Source of the DNA: Cryptomeria japonica
Taxonomy: Eukaryota; Streptophyta; Pinopsida; Cupressales; Cupressaceae
Direction: 5' to 3'
DNA length: 64,000 nucleotides
Assembly (NCBI RefSeq): GCF_030272615.1
Contig: NC_081415.1
Coordinates: forward strand, 375,301,392-375,365,391
Under the pieces are notes generated by a model, which saw only the letters and a program-made list of their open reading frames with translations, searched no databases and was not told the DNA's origin. Shown piece by piece: positions 46,619-57,773 of the stretch. The first letter of the stretch is position 1; every line of letters starts with the position of its first letter. The translations under genes and the position numbers were made by a program.

Positions 46619-47875
46619 TGTAATACCCTAAAAATGGTCACCTAAACCATGGGCCCCTAATCTCGACAACATCACCAAGGTCCTAACCAAAGGCAATTAA
46701 ATCAACCTTGAGCACCTAATTAATTAATTCTTCAACCATTAATGTTACATGGTGAATTAATCACTCTATATTAAATAAATATTTATTTAATTAATTAAAT
46801 CATTCCAAGTAAATTATTTTGATCAATTATCCTATTTATTTAATTAAATATCCTAGCATATTTAATTAATGAATAAATTTATCATTTAATCATAAAAAGA
46901 GGAATTAATAAACAAAAAAGAGAATTAATTTACAAAAAGAGATTAATCACAAAAAGAGGAATTAATGTGCAAAAGAAACAGTTAAATTGAAAACAAAAGA
47001 AAAGAATTAAAATGAGAAAAAAAATCAAACTTAAGATATTTCTTTTCCTAAAATTGAGATAACTTGAAAAATCAGAAAAGCAATTAAATTGAATTAATCA
47101 TTTTCTCTAAAAATAAAACTTAAAGCTTTTCTTGAGGAAAGAGGTTCAATTGTATTGAAAAGGCTTTTTCTAAATAAAAATCTTGAACAAATTAAAGAAA
47201 AGTGCATGGAATCGACTATTTTTATCTCAAGTGCATGGAATCAACTAAATTTTATCTCCAATGCAGACTTAGACTTATAATCTGAATGCATTCAATCGAG
47301 CTATAATTGAAATCTATCTCACGGTTAACTTAATTTGATCTCTCAATTATTTCAATTATCTTGAAATGTACTTTTTATTGAGGAATCTCAACCGCTCATT
47401 GTTAATTGATCTTGACCGTTGGTCTCTCTTTTGAGTCTCTATAAATTCAGCCTTCATCTCTCATTCAAAACACCCTAGAGATTTATTGTTATTATGTAGT
47501 TTTTTCTCTGGAGTCATTGAAGATATTGTGCTTTGAGTTTATTGCATCTTAGTTTAGCTTTTTGCACACTTAGTTTAATCGTTGTTGCTTGAATTCATAT
47601 AGCTTAATATTCATTCATCTAGCTTAATCTTGCATCCATTTAGCTTATTCTTGTGCTCATATAGATTAAATCCTTCGTCTTGGTGTAGTCTAGTCACTAG
47701 TATTGCTTAGACAAATCTGAGAGCAAGTCTATACTCGCATATTTTAGAAGGCAATAGGTCGATTTGTTATGGTTTTTTATATTCATGATTATATCTGTCT
47801 AACCATGCGTGCAATGACTTAATTGAAGTGTTGTGTCTTACAACTTACATACTTTATCCACTTTTCACACACACA
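46619..47875 (+). repeat. 3' LTR of the Tat-like element
   Basis: Starts TGTAATACCC after the polypurine tract and ends CACACACACA before the TSD acacc. Confidence 0.93.
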
Positions 47876-47880
47876 ACACC

Positions 47881-47902
47881 ATCCCCGACAACGGTGCCGA
47901 AA
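47881..47902 (-). other. Primer-binding site of the Athila-like element
   Basis: The minus strand reads TCGGCACCGTTGTCGGGGAT, close to the tRNA-Asp complement used by Athila elements and just inside the 5' LTR (end ..GGCAAACA at 47904). Confidence 0.8.
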
Positions 47903-47903
47903 A

Positions 47904-49178
47904 TGTTTGCCTAGCCAATAAGAACAATAACTAGAGTTAAAGTCTTAACTCAAAGATTGGTAATCCATTCTTAGTAGCTATCATCTTCATGTCTGAAGTT
48001 CATTTACTTGTCAACCCAGGGATGTATTACTTGAAATGGGTCTACATTGTATATGCACTAAGTTCCTGTGATAGTCATTCTGCACTACTGCATCAACCAA
48101 GTCTATCTAAAATAAACAAGCGAAAATATGACAACTGAATGGCTACAGGAAATCTTAACATTAACAGAAGATTCTAACTAAATAAATGTTAACTAAGTTT
48201 AGAGCTGACAAACAGGAATTACTCTGTTTGCTTTGGCCATAGGAACAATCATAGGATATGGTTCCAATGGCTGCAGGAACAATCAGTTGCTAGAACATTG
48301 GCTGCAGGAACAGTTAGTTGCTAGAACATCTACTGCAACAAAAAGGAAACTTATTCTAACAATCACACAGGAATACTCACCAAGTGGGCCCCCTTTAATG
48401 AGTGTATCCAGACTTCAGAGATGATTCTATATACTCAAAATAACATAGCTTTTATTCATTATTTCCAAAAGTCGATACAATACATGAGATAAGAGAAATG
48501 CTTCTAATTCTGGAAAATGTTGTCTAACCTTTGTGAAGAGGTGCAGATCTTTATTTATAAGAAAGTTATAACAAACTTCGTAATACTTAGATCACGCCCA
48601 TGAAATTAGGCAGAAACATTTATTACTGCAAGGAGAAGAAGTTAATCCACAAAAAACGTGGAACTTAACTAAACCGCAACCAATAATATAGCATGGTGGT
48701 GGTTACTAGATTGATGCCTACTGGAGACAACCATAAATGAATATGGTATTGCCTCGCTATTCCTTTGCCGATTCACTTGCACACCATCTTCTCTATTGTT
48801 TTAAATGTTCAACCGCCCTGAAATGTCTCCAACTGTTTGCATGGCGTGATTAACCATCTGGCTTAAAACAACCCCTTTTGTAGCAACTTATTTACTCATG
48901 CATTAAAGGTTAGAACATACAAGCATACATATATATCTATTTCCATTAATCACAACATTTATACATCCACACATGATATTACCTATAATAATCCGCATAG
49001 CTACAGGAATATTAAGTCAAAACAATATAGGGTTCAACGAGTTTGGCTATCATTTAGAATGCACATAATCAAAACTGTAATACATCACATGACTTAAGCA
49101 CTGTCCCAATATGCAACTTAAAACATAGGAAAAACTTATCAGTCATAGAAATAAAAGAGCTATTATTTTAGCTCATCA
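47904..49178 (-). repeat. 5' LTR of the Athila-like element
   Basis: Starts (minus strand) TGATGAGC at 49178 and ends ..GGCAAACA at 47904. It contains a 31-bp tandem duplication (48269-48299 and 48300-48330, ggctgcaggaac..) that is single in the 3' LTR. Confidence 0.92.
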
Positions 49179-49183
49179 ATTCC

Positions 49184-50611
49184 CAGATGAGGATTAAGGG
49201 TGAAATGTTCCAAATAATACTGTAATTCCCAATGTTCTCATGAGATGGCCAACTCTGAAACCACTTAAGAGGATCATTATGTTTCAGGGAGTACCAACAC
49301 AAGCTTTCACATAACCAGTCCCAACACACTTGGCTATATTGTCATTATAAAAGGATGTGGTTAGCAGTTTCACTCTCTTTTTCACATAGAGGGAATCTAG
49401 AGGGGCCCTCAAAACCTAACTTGGTAAGCCAATCAATAGATAAAATTATGTTTTGAAGTGCAACCCAAGTAAATGTGCCTGCTTTGGGGAGCCCTACTTT
49501 AATCCAACAAAGATTGATCGAGAGTTCATTTTTTGGCAGGGATAACTTCTCCTGCAACATCTTATAACCCTCCTTCACACTGTAAGAGCCTGTTTTAGAG
49601 CCTACCCAAATAAGCTTATCTCTACCATGGTGAAAGGTAATCTTCCTGTTATTAAGATGTCTAGTTAACACCACAATATCATGATTTAGGAGGCCATGGT
49701 CAGTCAGTTGTTTCCATTCCCAACCCAACACCGGGTCTCCCTTAGGGAAAGTTACATAGTCCTTAACATAGAGACCCCACACATCCTTTAACCGGGCTAT
49801 AACCTGTTAATTAATTCCTAAAGTATTGAGAGTTGGATACCCACCTCATGAATCTTCCCAGAAAAGGGCATTTTCCCCATTGACAATGTCCCAATAGAGT
49901 TTGTCCATGATAATGTCTCTACATTCTAGTAAGAAGTTCCAAATCCTAGAGCCTTTCGGAGGGGAAGCAGTCCTAAAAATGCAACAAGGGTCATTATTAG
50001 CCAGATACTTGGATTGGATAATTTTTACCCATTTAAGATTTGGTTCATTGTATATTTTCCAAACCAATTTCACTCCAAGTGCCTTGTTTTGCATGACAAT
50101 CTTTCACTCTTGTCCCCCTAGAATCTACAGGTCTACATATTTTATGCCAAGCAATCAAAGCAAGTTTCTTCTTATCAGGAGTGCTATTCCAAAAATAATT
50201 TCTAAGTTTCTTAGAAAGTTTATCATTAATGCCTTTGGGGAGTTGTAAGGAGGACATTTGATAGATAGTACAATTGATAATACAGATTTAATCATTGTAA
50301 GCTTTCTCGTAGAGATAGCCATTTGTTTTTCCAACCATCCATCTTCCGATCCATTTTGTTCAGAATGTTGTCCCAAAGGTTTTTGGTCCTAATACCTCTA
50401 TCTAGAGGCATACCAAGGTATTTAGAGGGCATCACACCCTTATTAAATCCCAATATGCTACATATAGCGAGTTCAATCCTAGGGTTGGTATTAAAGAAGA
50501 AAATCTCTGATTTATTGTTATTAACCATTTGTCTTGAAGCATGCACTCTAGGTCTCAAGGATGACATTAAACCCTTGAGCTTCAATCACACTAGCATCGC
50601 CCATTAACATA
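49184..50611 (-). pseudogene. LINE fragment B: RT C-terminal part and zinc-binding domain
   Basis: The minus strand continues directly from fragment A beyond the 4.9-kb insertion. From 50611 there is MLMGDAS, NKSEIFFFNTN, CSILGFNKGVMPSKYLGMPL and WDNILNKMDRKMDGWK (RT thumb and linker). At 49345-49782 is the zf-RVT domain (LIWVGSKTGSYSVKEGY, CWIKVGLPKAGTFTW, CEKESETANHILL). It is spread over at least three frames, with frameshifts between 50292, 50045 and 49782. Its end at 49184 is the insertion site of the Athila-like element. Confidence 0.88.
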
Positions 50612-50616
50612 GTATC

Positions 50617-52055
50617 TATATGCTGGAAATGTGGTATCAACCTGCAAGAGGAGAAAACAATTCAAACACACACATGAAACATTGCATTAGAGGTTAGAAA
50701 TCCAAACAAAGCAAAGTAAATGAATATAAACTCTTTAAAATCGTTCCATGTTCCTCTATCTCCAAGGATCTTCAAGATCAAGGTGGCTCTCAGCTTGGAC
50801 GAGCACTTGATTCTTTAAGATGACAACCTAAAGAACGAGATTTATGATTCTAAGATCTAAATGGAATGCAACCAAGATCCTAGTGATGATTTTAGATATG
50901 AAACTAGATGATGATAGGATGCAAGATATTGATATGAAGCTTTAAACTAGTATGAAAATGATACTAAGATGAAGCTAACATGATATATATAAGATTATAA
51001 TGCTATCAAAATGATCTAAAATGCTACTCTATCAAAGAGAGATAATATGCTTAATGTTATGAGACTATAAGTTTGATGCACAAAGACTTGATTTTTTTGA
51101 AGAAGGAATGGGTTCTATTTATAGGGAAAATAGGGCAATGGATGGTCAAGATTGGATAATCTTAACAAGGGCCAGGATTGAAAGTTAATCAATCCATGTT
51201 TACAATTGTCACCAATGAAACAGTGACAATTGTCAACAAGAGACTGCTTGAGAGGAGATGTAAGAAGCATTAAATGCTTTAGAGGATGTGAAGGTTACCT
51301 TAGGAGGTAAGGGTTAAGGTTAGGTTAGGGTTATCCAATAGATAAAGATTTAACCCAAGGGGTAAACTCTTGTGCAAGAGTTGATGGGATAACCAAGGGT
51401 AAGGCCATGAGTGTTTGATGAGACCCCTAGGTTAGATGAAGGTTGAGTTAGGCAAAAAGTCTCTAACCATGCCACAAGGGTTAGTTAAGCATTAATGGTT
51501 TGGAAGACTTTGGGGACAAATTTGTAAGAGTCCTTCCAAATTTGGGGGAACTCAACAAGTTAGCTTGTTGAAGACATAAAGGCTTTATTGCTTTTGGAAG
51601 ACTTTCCTCCAAATTTGAGAAGTGACATCCTCAAATTTAGGGAAAGGGGACAATTTAAGGGATTAGGCTAATTGATTAGGATTAGATGGGTTCTAGAAGA
51701 ATTTAGAAAGGGTGTTTAGGAGACAAATGGGAGATGTAGGATTTTGCAAGTGGGTGGAGAAAACAGAATTTAATTAAAATAAAATTAATTTATTTCAATT
51801 GTGGTTGCAATTTCATTTGTAGGATTTTGCAAGTGGGGGGATTTAATTAAATGGGCTAGAAGGGGGATTTTAATTAAATGTAAATTTAATTAAATGGGCT
51901 AGAAGGGGGTTTTAATTTAAATGTAAATTTAATTAAATGACTCAGATAGAAGAAGGGTATATTGATTAAATCTTAATTTAATTAATTGGAAGAATTAAGA
52001 ATAATTAAATGAACAAAATTCACTTAATTCATTTTGCAACTTTTAGGTGTCTACA
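50617..52055 (-). repeat. 3' LTR of the 4.9-kb element
   Basis: The minus strand starts TGTAGACACC at 52055 and ends CCAGCATATA at 50617. A CTATAAATAGAACCCATT promoter motif lies at about 51109-51126. Unit ATTAAATTTACATTTAATTA is repeated near 51880-51935. Confidence 0.85.
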
Positions 52056-52915
52056 TTTTGCCCCTCTTTGAGTTAACATGTGACCACATGTTAATTCAAA
52101 GAAAATATTGCCAGATATGATGCTTGTGTCGAAATGTCGATATGATGCCCCAGATTTGATGAACGATATTGATGATGCCCCCTCGAGAGATGAATCAAGG
52201 ATTTTGAAAAATTTATTGATTTGGTAAGCGTTTTTGAATTGATTGTAATATGAGAATATTGACTGCGTTGAATGCATATTGATTGATTCATCTCCCGATA
52301 ATGATGTTGATAGAAATGTTGAAGACTAATATGGGCATAACGCGTACATGTCCCACACGTCCACCAAGGTCGCGTTGGTATGAATCCTGATTGTCGATAT
52401 GGTTCAAGTGTTGATATGGGTCCTGATTTGATGCTTGCGATATGGATCTTGATGTTGCTTGATTTCTCGATATGGATCTTGATATTGCTTTCAATATGGG
52501 TCTTTGATTTGATTTCGATATGGATCTTTGATCTGATTGATTTCGATATGTGACTTTGATTTGATTGATTTCGATATAGGACTGGGTTGATTTTTGATAT
52601 GATATCTATGGACTTTGGACATTTATTTGTTCTGTCTGATGATTGGTTTTGATTGATTTCCTTTGGATTAGCATGTGGTCATACATGTGCATGATGATAT
52701 GATATGGATGCAACGATTTTGATTTTGATGAGCTATATGATATGCTTTTAATCTATAACTTTTGCAGACGATGATGTAGATGATGGCTGATTTTGATGAA
52801 TGTAGATGTTCTTAACATGTTGTCGATATGATATGCTCATGTATGGGGATAATGATATGATTGATCATATGGATTAGATTGATAAGATTGATTGGAATTG
52901 ATAAGATTGAGATCA
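52056..52915. other. Internal region of the 4.9-kb element, part 1
   Basis: Polypurine tract at 52056-52070 (minus strand). From 52380 to 52600 the plus strand repeats TTTCGATATGGATCTTGAT-type words, a degenerate short tandem array. No gene. Confidence 0.65.
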
Positions 52916-53300
52916 AGTCTGGGTTCAAGTATGACACCTCCTATATAAGACATGGATGATTGAGCGTCTGGTTTCAAGAATGATACCGCCTGTATAAGAC
53001 ATGGATGATCGAGCGTCTGGTTTCAAGAATGATACTGCCTGTATAAGACATGGATGATCGAGTGTCTGGTTTCAGGAACGATATATCATGTATAAGACAT
53101 GGATGATCGAGCGTCTGGTTTCAAGAATGATATCGCCTGTATAAGACATGGATGATTGAGCGTCTAGTTTCAAGAATGATATATCCTGTATAAGAGCTGA
53201 TCAAAACATCTGGTTTCAGGAACGATATATCCTATATAAGAGCTGATCAAAACATCTGGTTTCAGGAGAGATACATCTTGTATAAGACATGATAGAAGAT
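52916..53300. repeat. 49-bp tandem array
   Basis: GTCTGGTTTC starts at 52966, 53015, 53064, 53113 and 53162 (the last reads GTCTAGTTTC), then near 53208 and 53254 with a 46-bp step. Each unit ends in TGTATAAGAC or close to it. Further single copies lie at 54592, 54629, 54722 and 54765. Confidence 0.9.
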
Positions 53301-55109
53301 AGTTTGAAAGAATGATGAAGATATGAAAGTGAAGAAAGATTCCATGATGATACGATAGATATGCATGTGATGGATGCAATGATGAATGATATGCATTATG
53401 TTGCGATATGAGATTCTATGAGGGTGATGTGATGCTTAGATAAATGCTCTTGATTTCAATTATGACGTGAATGTATGATTTATGCTGAGATGAGTGAAAA
53501 TGTGATGATGTATTGCATTGATTTATGAGATGTATATGATAATGATAATGACGTGCAACTAAATGCAAGATTAAAAATGATGTGCAACCTAATGCACGAT
53601 TAAGATGATAATGATGTGTAGCTAATGCAAAGCTTAATATGCATTATTGTTCTCAATGTTGCCATCTATTGTGATCAAAGTGCCAGTGTTTCCTTTGTTT
53701 TCATCATCGAGCCTTGTTTTGTTGAAAGTTGATACAAACATCATGGTATAATTGAACCATAACGACCTGAGTATAACTTACATGGATTTTGATATTGCAA
53801 GACGACACAAGCATCGAGGTATAATTGAACCAAGACGACCTGAGTGTTGCTTGCGTAAAACAGACAAGAGTTAACCTTTGTCCCATACAAATCTGAAATG
53901 TCCTCAGCGATATGCCATCTAATTGCTTTGTAGGACAAATTTGCATGGTAAAAGACTTCCTTCACATATAGAAGACAAATAAAACATCACATTCCTTCCT
54001 TGCTTCTCTAGTCGTAAGACATCCTTGAGTCACTTAGGAGATATGATAAGCAAAAACTAACAACCATAAGTAGCATGCATGCTATTTGGAATGTATTCTT
54101 GTCAAATAAAACATCTTGCAAATAGATCTTTGTTTAGTTCTAGTCTATTCAATTCCATGATGTTTAGCCTTCTTGCATTGTCATTTGTCATTTGTTGGTT
54201 GTTCTGATCCTTGTTGTCTTGCTACGTGTTTGGTCTGAGGTTGAAAACCTTGAAGGCGAGATGCCCCCAGCGAGGTCAGGATTTTGCCCCTTGTTGTTGA
54301 TACTACTTCGATATGGATATGTACATTGATCACCAAACCATGGTGAGATATGATTTGGATAACTGATTCAGATAAACCAAGGACAGTGACTATGCTAAGT
54401 ATGTCCAGGATTGATAAGCATTTGTGAATTTCTAGTGATGTCTCAGATGGGTGGATATGATATGTACAATATGACTTGTGAAACATGTACTGCCATCAAT
54501 TGATAAAGATAAGGCTAACTAGAACAAAATTTAGTAGTCATACTGATCTATTTCATTGTTTTGATTTGTTCGATGATTGATAAAAATGTCTGGTTTCAAA
54601 GAGTGAGTACCCTGTTTAAGACCGATCTGTCTGGTTTTGAGTGTACCTATCCTTGTATAAGACATGTTGATGTTGATGTTGATAGATGGATTGATTATCA
54701 AGACTCGATGATTGATAGGAATGTCTGGTTTCAAAGAGTTAGTACCCCATATAAGACCGATCTGTCTAGTTTTGAGTGTACCTATCCTTGTATAAGACTT
54801 GTTTGATGTTGATGTTGATTTTGAGTAATGAATTGATTAACAAGACATTTGATTCATTTGATTATAGACTTTGAGAGTTTGCCTGTTGTTGATCTGATTT
54901 GATGGATGGGCCATGCGTTCATGCTTTTATTTTCAATTTTAATTTGATTTTGTCGATTTTTTATTTTTAGTTTTTGGATATTTTGATTTTTTTGATTTTT
55001 TTTTGGATATTTTGATATTTTGATTTTGGATTAGAAGAAAGATGTATTTGGTTGCCCCAATGTATAGCAAGACAAGGAATATTATGATTGATGCAATGTA
55101 TAGGTGGCA

Positions 55110-55127
55110 TTAATTGGTGCCCACCGT
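55110..55127 (+). other. tRNA-Lys-type PBS-like site in unexpected orientation
   Basis: TGGTGCCCACCGTGGGGC on the plus strand, identical to the PBS at 33617-33634 and preceded by ..CATTAAT, which resembles the family's LTR end. The surrounding element is read on the minus strand. Confidence 0.7.
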
Positions 55128-55198
55128 GGGGCACGTCCCCAAAAATAACATCATTTTCATGCAGGTAGAAGACAACAATCATGCCAAAATACCAGAAT

Positions 55199-55430
55199 AA
55201 CGCATCCAAAAATTTATGTAGCGCATCTGTGCTAAACTTTAGCGCATCCATGACATTGTTTAGCGCTTATAAACCATTCTTTAGCACATTCTGTAACCTT
55301 TCTGGCGCATACCCTTTTATGCTTGTCAAACACATATGAGCACTGTTTTAGCGCATTAAGGCCACATAATAGCGCATAGGTGCTTTTTCTTAGCGCATAG
55401 ACATCATTTCTTAGCGCATCTATTCCATAG
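55199..55430. repeat. Cluster of TAGCGCAT words
   Basis: About ten exact or near copies of (TT)AGCGCAT are spaced roughly 20-35 bp apart, with unrelated sequence between them. Confidence 0.75.
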
Positions 55431-55531
55431 TTTATTCATTTAAGTGAATTAAGTTGCACAATGAATTAAGTGAATTTTATTCATTTAATTATTTTTAATT
55501 CATTGTGCAACTTTTAGGTGTCTACAGTATC

Positions 55532-56345
55532 GTCAACAAATTGTTGGTGAGTGATGGGATCAATATCACGATCAATATCACTGGTTACTTTGATCCCTTT
55601 TAGCTACCAACTAGTTCTTGAATAAGAGATATATCTACCTAGAGCTTCAACCATAATAATGAAGAGGAAAGGAGAGATGGGGTCTCCTTGTCTGAGGCCC
55701 CTATAAATCTCAAAGAAGCCCTCAGGAGAGCTGTTTACCATAACAGATATTTTGGGGCTAGAAATACACTCAAAGAGCAAATTGATCCATCGTTTATAAA
55801 ATCCAAAGGCTTCCAGACATTTGCACATAAACCTCCAATCAACCTTATCATAGGCTTTCTTAACGTCTAATTTAATTAGCATTTCTGCAGAATGATTTTG
55901 TTGGAGAGAGTGAATGGTTTCCCGTGCTATGATTATGCCATCAAAGATTGATCTTCCTGGGACAAAACCTGTTTGTTCATCAGAGATGATGCAGGGCAAT
56001 ACCAATTTAATTCTGTTGGCCAATGCTTTACTAAAAATCTTGTATATAGTATTACATAGAGATACAGGTCCGAAATCATCAAAGTTTTCAGCATTTGCTT
56101 TTTTAGGAATGCGAGTAATGAAAGTGTGGTTGATTTCTCTTAATAACTTTTCTGAGTTTCTGGTAGCTTCAAGAGCCTCTACTAGATCTTTCCCTACTAT
56201 ATGCCAACAATTCTGGAAGAAACAGGCAGGAAACCCATTAGGACCTGGGGATTTATTGGGGTGTAATTGACTCAAGGCAGTGAGAATTTCTACTTCTGTA
56301 AATTTACTATTTAACATTCTATTTTGGGCTTCCGATACAATCCTA
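55532..56345 (-). pseudogene. LINE fragment A: reverse transcriptase N-terminal part
   Basis: The longest LINE frame (55604-56317, about 237 codons) carries EVEILTALSQLHPNKSPGPN, GFPACFFQNCWHIV, FITRIPKKANAENF, ALANRIKLVLP, ISDEQTGFVPGRSIFDGI, KLDVKKAYDKVDW (first catalytic Asp) and GLRQGDPISPFLF. After a stop near 55604 the frame runs on to FVDD at 55529-55540, the active-site motif, which ends exactly at the 4.9-kb insertion. The LINE begins at about 56345 in mid-protein, so it is 5'-truncated and lacks the endonuclease. Family: plant L1-type. Confidence 0.92.
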
Positions 56346-57309
56346 GGGATGCAATAAATTAGACATATTGTTAAATAATAAATACATTAATAACTATATT
56401 TAATTTTATTGTAATTAATTAATTACTAGAAAATCTTAATATTAATGTGATAATTAAATTATATTTCAATTATTATAAAATTAAAATACAATATAGTTAT
56501 ATTTAAATTTATTATAAATTATGGAAACAACCAACTATGCTACTAAATACTTAGTATGCCGAGAGGCATCTACAATGACATACAAATATCCTAAACAAAA
56601 AATTGATTTTGAATAAATTTGACGTGTAGATGACAAGTAAATGCATGCATATTTCAGTTTCTCTACAAGTATTATTTTATTATTCTGAATAAAAATAGAA
56701 TCATTGCCACTTGTTTCTAAGTATATGAAACTGTTACATCTTTAATTAGAGTGAAATAGTGCAACATTATTAACCCCATATCTTTCTTGACAACTAATAA
56801 ACATACAAGACAATTATGTGATATCTTTGGGCATTATTTTACATATATTTTTTAGAATGTAAGTATACTAGTAGTATTAGAATTATTATCTCAAGACAAG
56901 TATTGGCCACTACGTGGCACTTGTTCCATTTGTATCATCTGTCATGCACTCTTTGCTTAATTTTAAACAGTTAGAGTGTTCCCATGCAAATTTAAAATTG
57001 TTGGTAAAACATAATTTAGAATCTTTTGCTATTTAAGTGAAACAACTATTATTTAAGAATTGAAAATAAGCTATGAAAAAATAGGGGAGGCTGGAAATAA
57101 GCAGAGCAACTGCATATTGCCAAAAATGCCACATGGCTCCACAAATTTATTTCCATCTTTTTTTTAACATTTTATTTCTATTTTTTCTTATGCACAAATT
57201 ATTACTAATATTATTAATACCAATTAAAAAATTTCTCTTATAAATAAGAAGAAAAATAAATACTCATGGAACCACCCGCTCCACAAATATATCCTTAAAA
57301 AATAGCACA
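56346..57309. other. AT-rich intergenic stretch
   Basis: No gene. A block near 56905-56940 (ggccactacgtggcacttgtt) resembles 19225-19245 inside the Mutator-like element, so part of this may be related transposon sequence. The word catttgtatcatctgtc (56938) also occurs in repeat copy A (6539). Confidence 0.5.
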
Positions 57310-57610
57310 TACTAAATAGAGTGGCTACTTTGGCTTGGTATGCATGATCCTCTTCTTCTTATCTTCGCCGTTCTTTCTTATATTGCTATCTTTGGGAAGA
57401 GATTTATTGCTAAATATGTGCTGTGCATACATTTAGGGCTTCTAAATATATCTCTTATACATGCTTTCACTGCCTCGCGGATGTATTATTTCTGTTTCCA
57501 CTGTTCTAAACTTCTATGCACGAAGACAATGATAAAAAATAAAACCCTAAATACATGTATCTTTCTTTCTTAGTTTCTGCCACTTTTTCTTATATCAAAG
57601 AAGCTTTTAT
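57310..57610 (+). repeat. Dispersed repeat, copy C
   Basis: Parallels 6640-6910: ggcttggtatg, tcttatattgct, gggcttctaaatatatctct, aaaaccctaaatacatgtat. Identity is high but with several indels. It ends near the word agaagctttta. Confidence 0.82.
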
Positions 57611-57773
57611 TGAAGACCCTTTGGAAGAGGAAATACATGATCGGGCAAAAGCTGGTATAAGTGCAGGGGGAGGTGGGGCGAGAAAGCCCTTTGGAAGGGG
57701 ATATAATTTGGAAATAAATCCTTTCTGGGTTTTTACAAGAGGGGTCTCATTGGTCGGCTGGCAACTCGCTTAG
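57555..57773 (+). CDS. Short unrecognised ORF, possible exon
   Basis: A 72-codon frame whose first third lies in repeat copy C. The later part (about residues 18-60: EDPLEEEIHDRAKAG, a GGGG run, KPFGRGYNLEINPFWVF) looks more protein-like and its DNA is less AT-rich than the surroundings. I do not recognise it. It lies about 1.2 kb upstream of the GRWD1-type start. It could be an exon or relic of another gene, or chance. Confidence 0.25.
   Translation: MYLSFLVSATFSYIKEAFIEDPLEEEIHDRAKAGISAGGGGARKPFGRGYNLEINPFWVFTRGVSLVGWQLA

Larger units (their letters stand above)
32345..47875 (+). mobile_element. Tat-like gypsy retrotransposon without pol (15.5 kb), nested in the Athila-like element
   Basis: 5' LTR 32345-33612, tRNA-Lys-type PBS 33617-33634, long leader, gag remnant 37576-39160, long noncoding middle, antisense plant-mobile-domain gene 42240-45440, tandem repeats, polypurine tract and 3' LTR 46619-47875. 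The TSD acacc is perfect at 32340-32344 and 47876-47880. The insertion lies just downstream of the host element's PBS. No RT, protease or integrase motif is present, so it would depend on enzymes from relatives. Removing the solo LTR and the hAT element leaves about 12.9 kb. Long leaders, antisense extra ORFs and tandem repeats before the 3' LTR are Tat-lineage traits. Confidence 0.9.
22599..49178 (-). mobile_element. Athila-like Ty3/gypsy LTR retrotransposon (26.6 kb including nested insertions)
   Basis: The full element is read on the minus strand: 5' LTR 47904-49178, PBS, gag, protease, RT, RNase H, integrase, extra 3' ORFs, polypurine tract and 3' LTR 22599-23832. The flanks are gttcc (22594-22598) and attcc (49179-49183), a 5-bp TSD with one difference. 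The target was a LINE. A 15.5-kb Tat-like element sits inside its 5' leader; without it the length is about 11 kb, normal for Athila. The lineage is inferred from the tRNA-Asp-type PBS, the DLGA-type protease and the extra ORFs after integrase. All coding regions carry stops. Confidence 0.92.
53301..55444. other. Internal region of the 4.9-kb element, part 2
   Basis: No coding frame. It contains two more copies of a TTGAACCATAACGACCTGAGT-like pair (53750-53850), four copies of the GTCTGGTTT...TAAGAC block (54590-54800), a T-rich stretch (54930-55020), a plus-strand PBS-like site (55110-55127) and a cluster of TAGCGCAT words (55199-55430). Confidence 0.65.
50617..55526 (-). mobile_element. Non-autonomous LTR element inserted in the LINE RT (4.9 kb)
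   Basis: The TSD gtatc is perfect at 50612-50616 and 55527-55531. A full LTR (50617-52055), preceded on the minus strand by the polypurine tract AAAGAGGGGCAAAA, gives minus orientation. At the other end only about the first 80 bp of an LTR remain (55445-55526). Between them are tandem repeats and no coding frame of note. A PBS-like site at 55110 points the opposite way, so the 5' half is rearranged. It is related to the solo LTR at 33878 and shares a 35-bp block with the Tat-like element. Confidence 0.82.
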
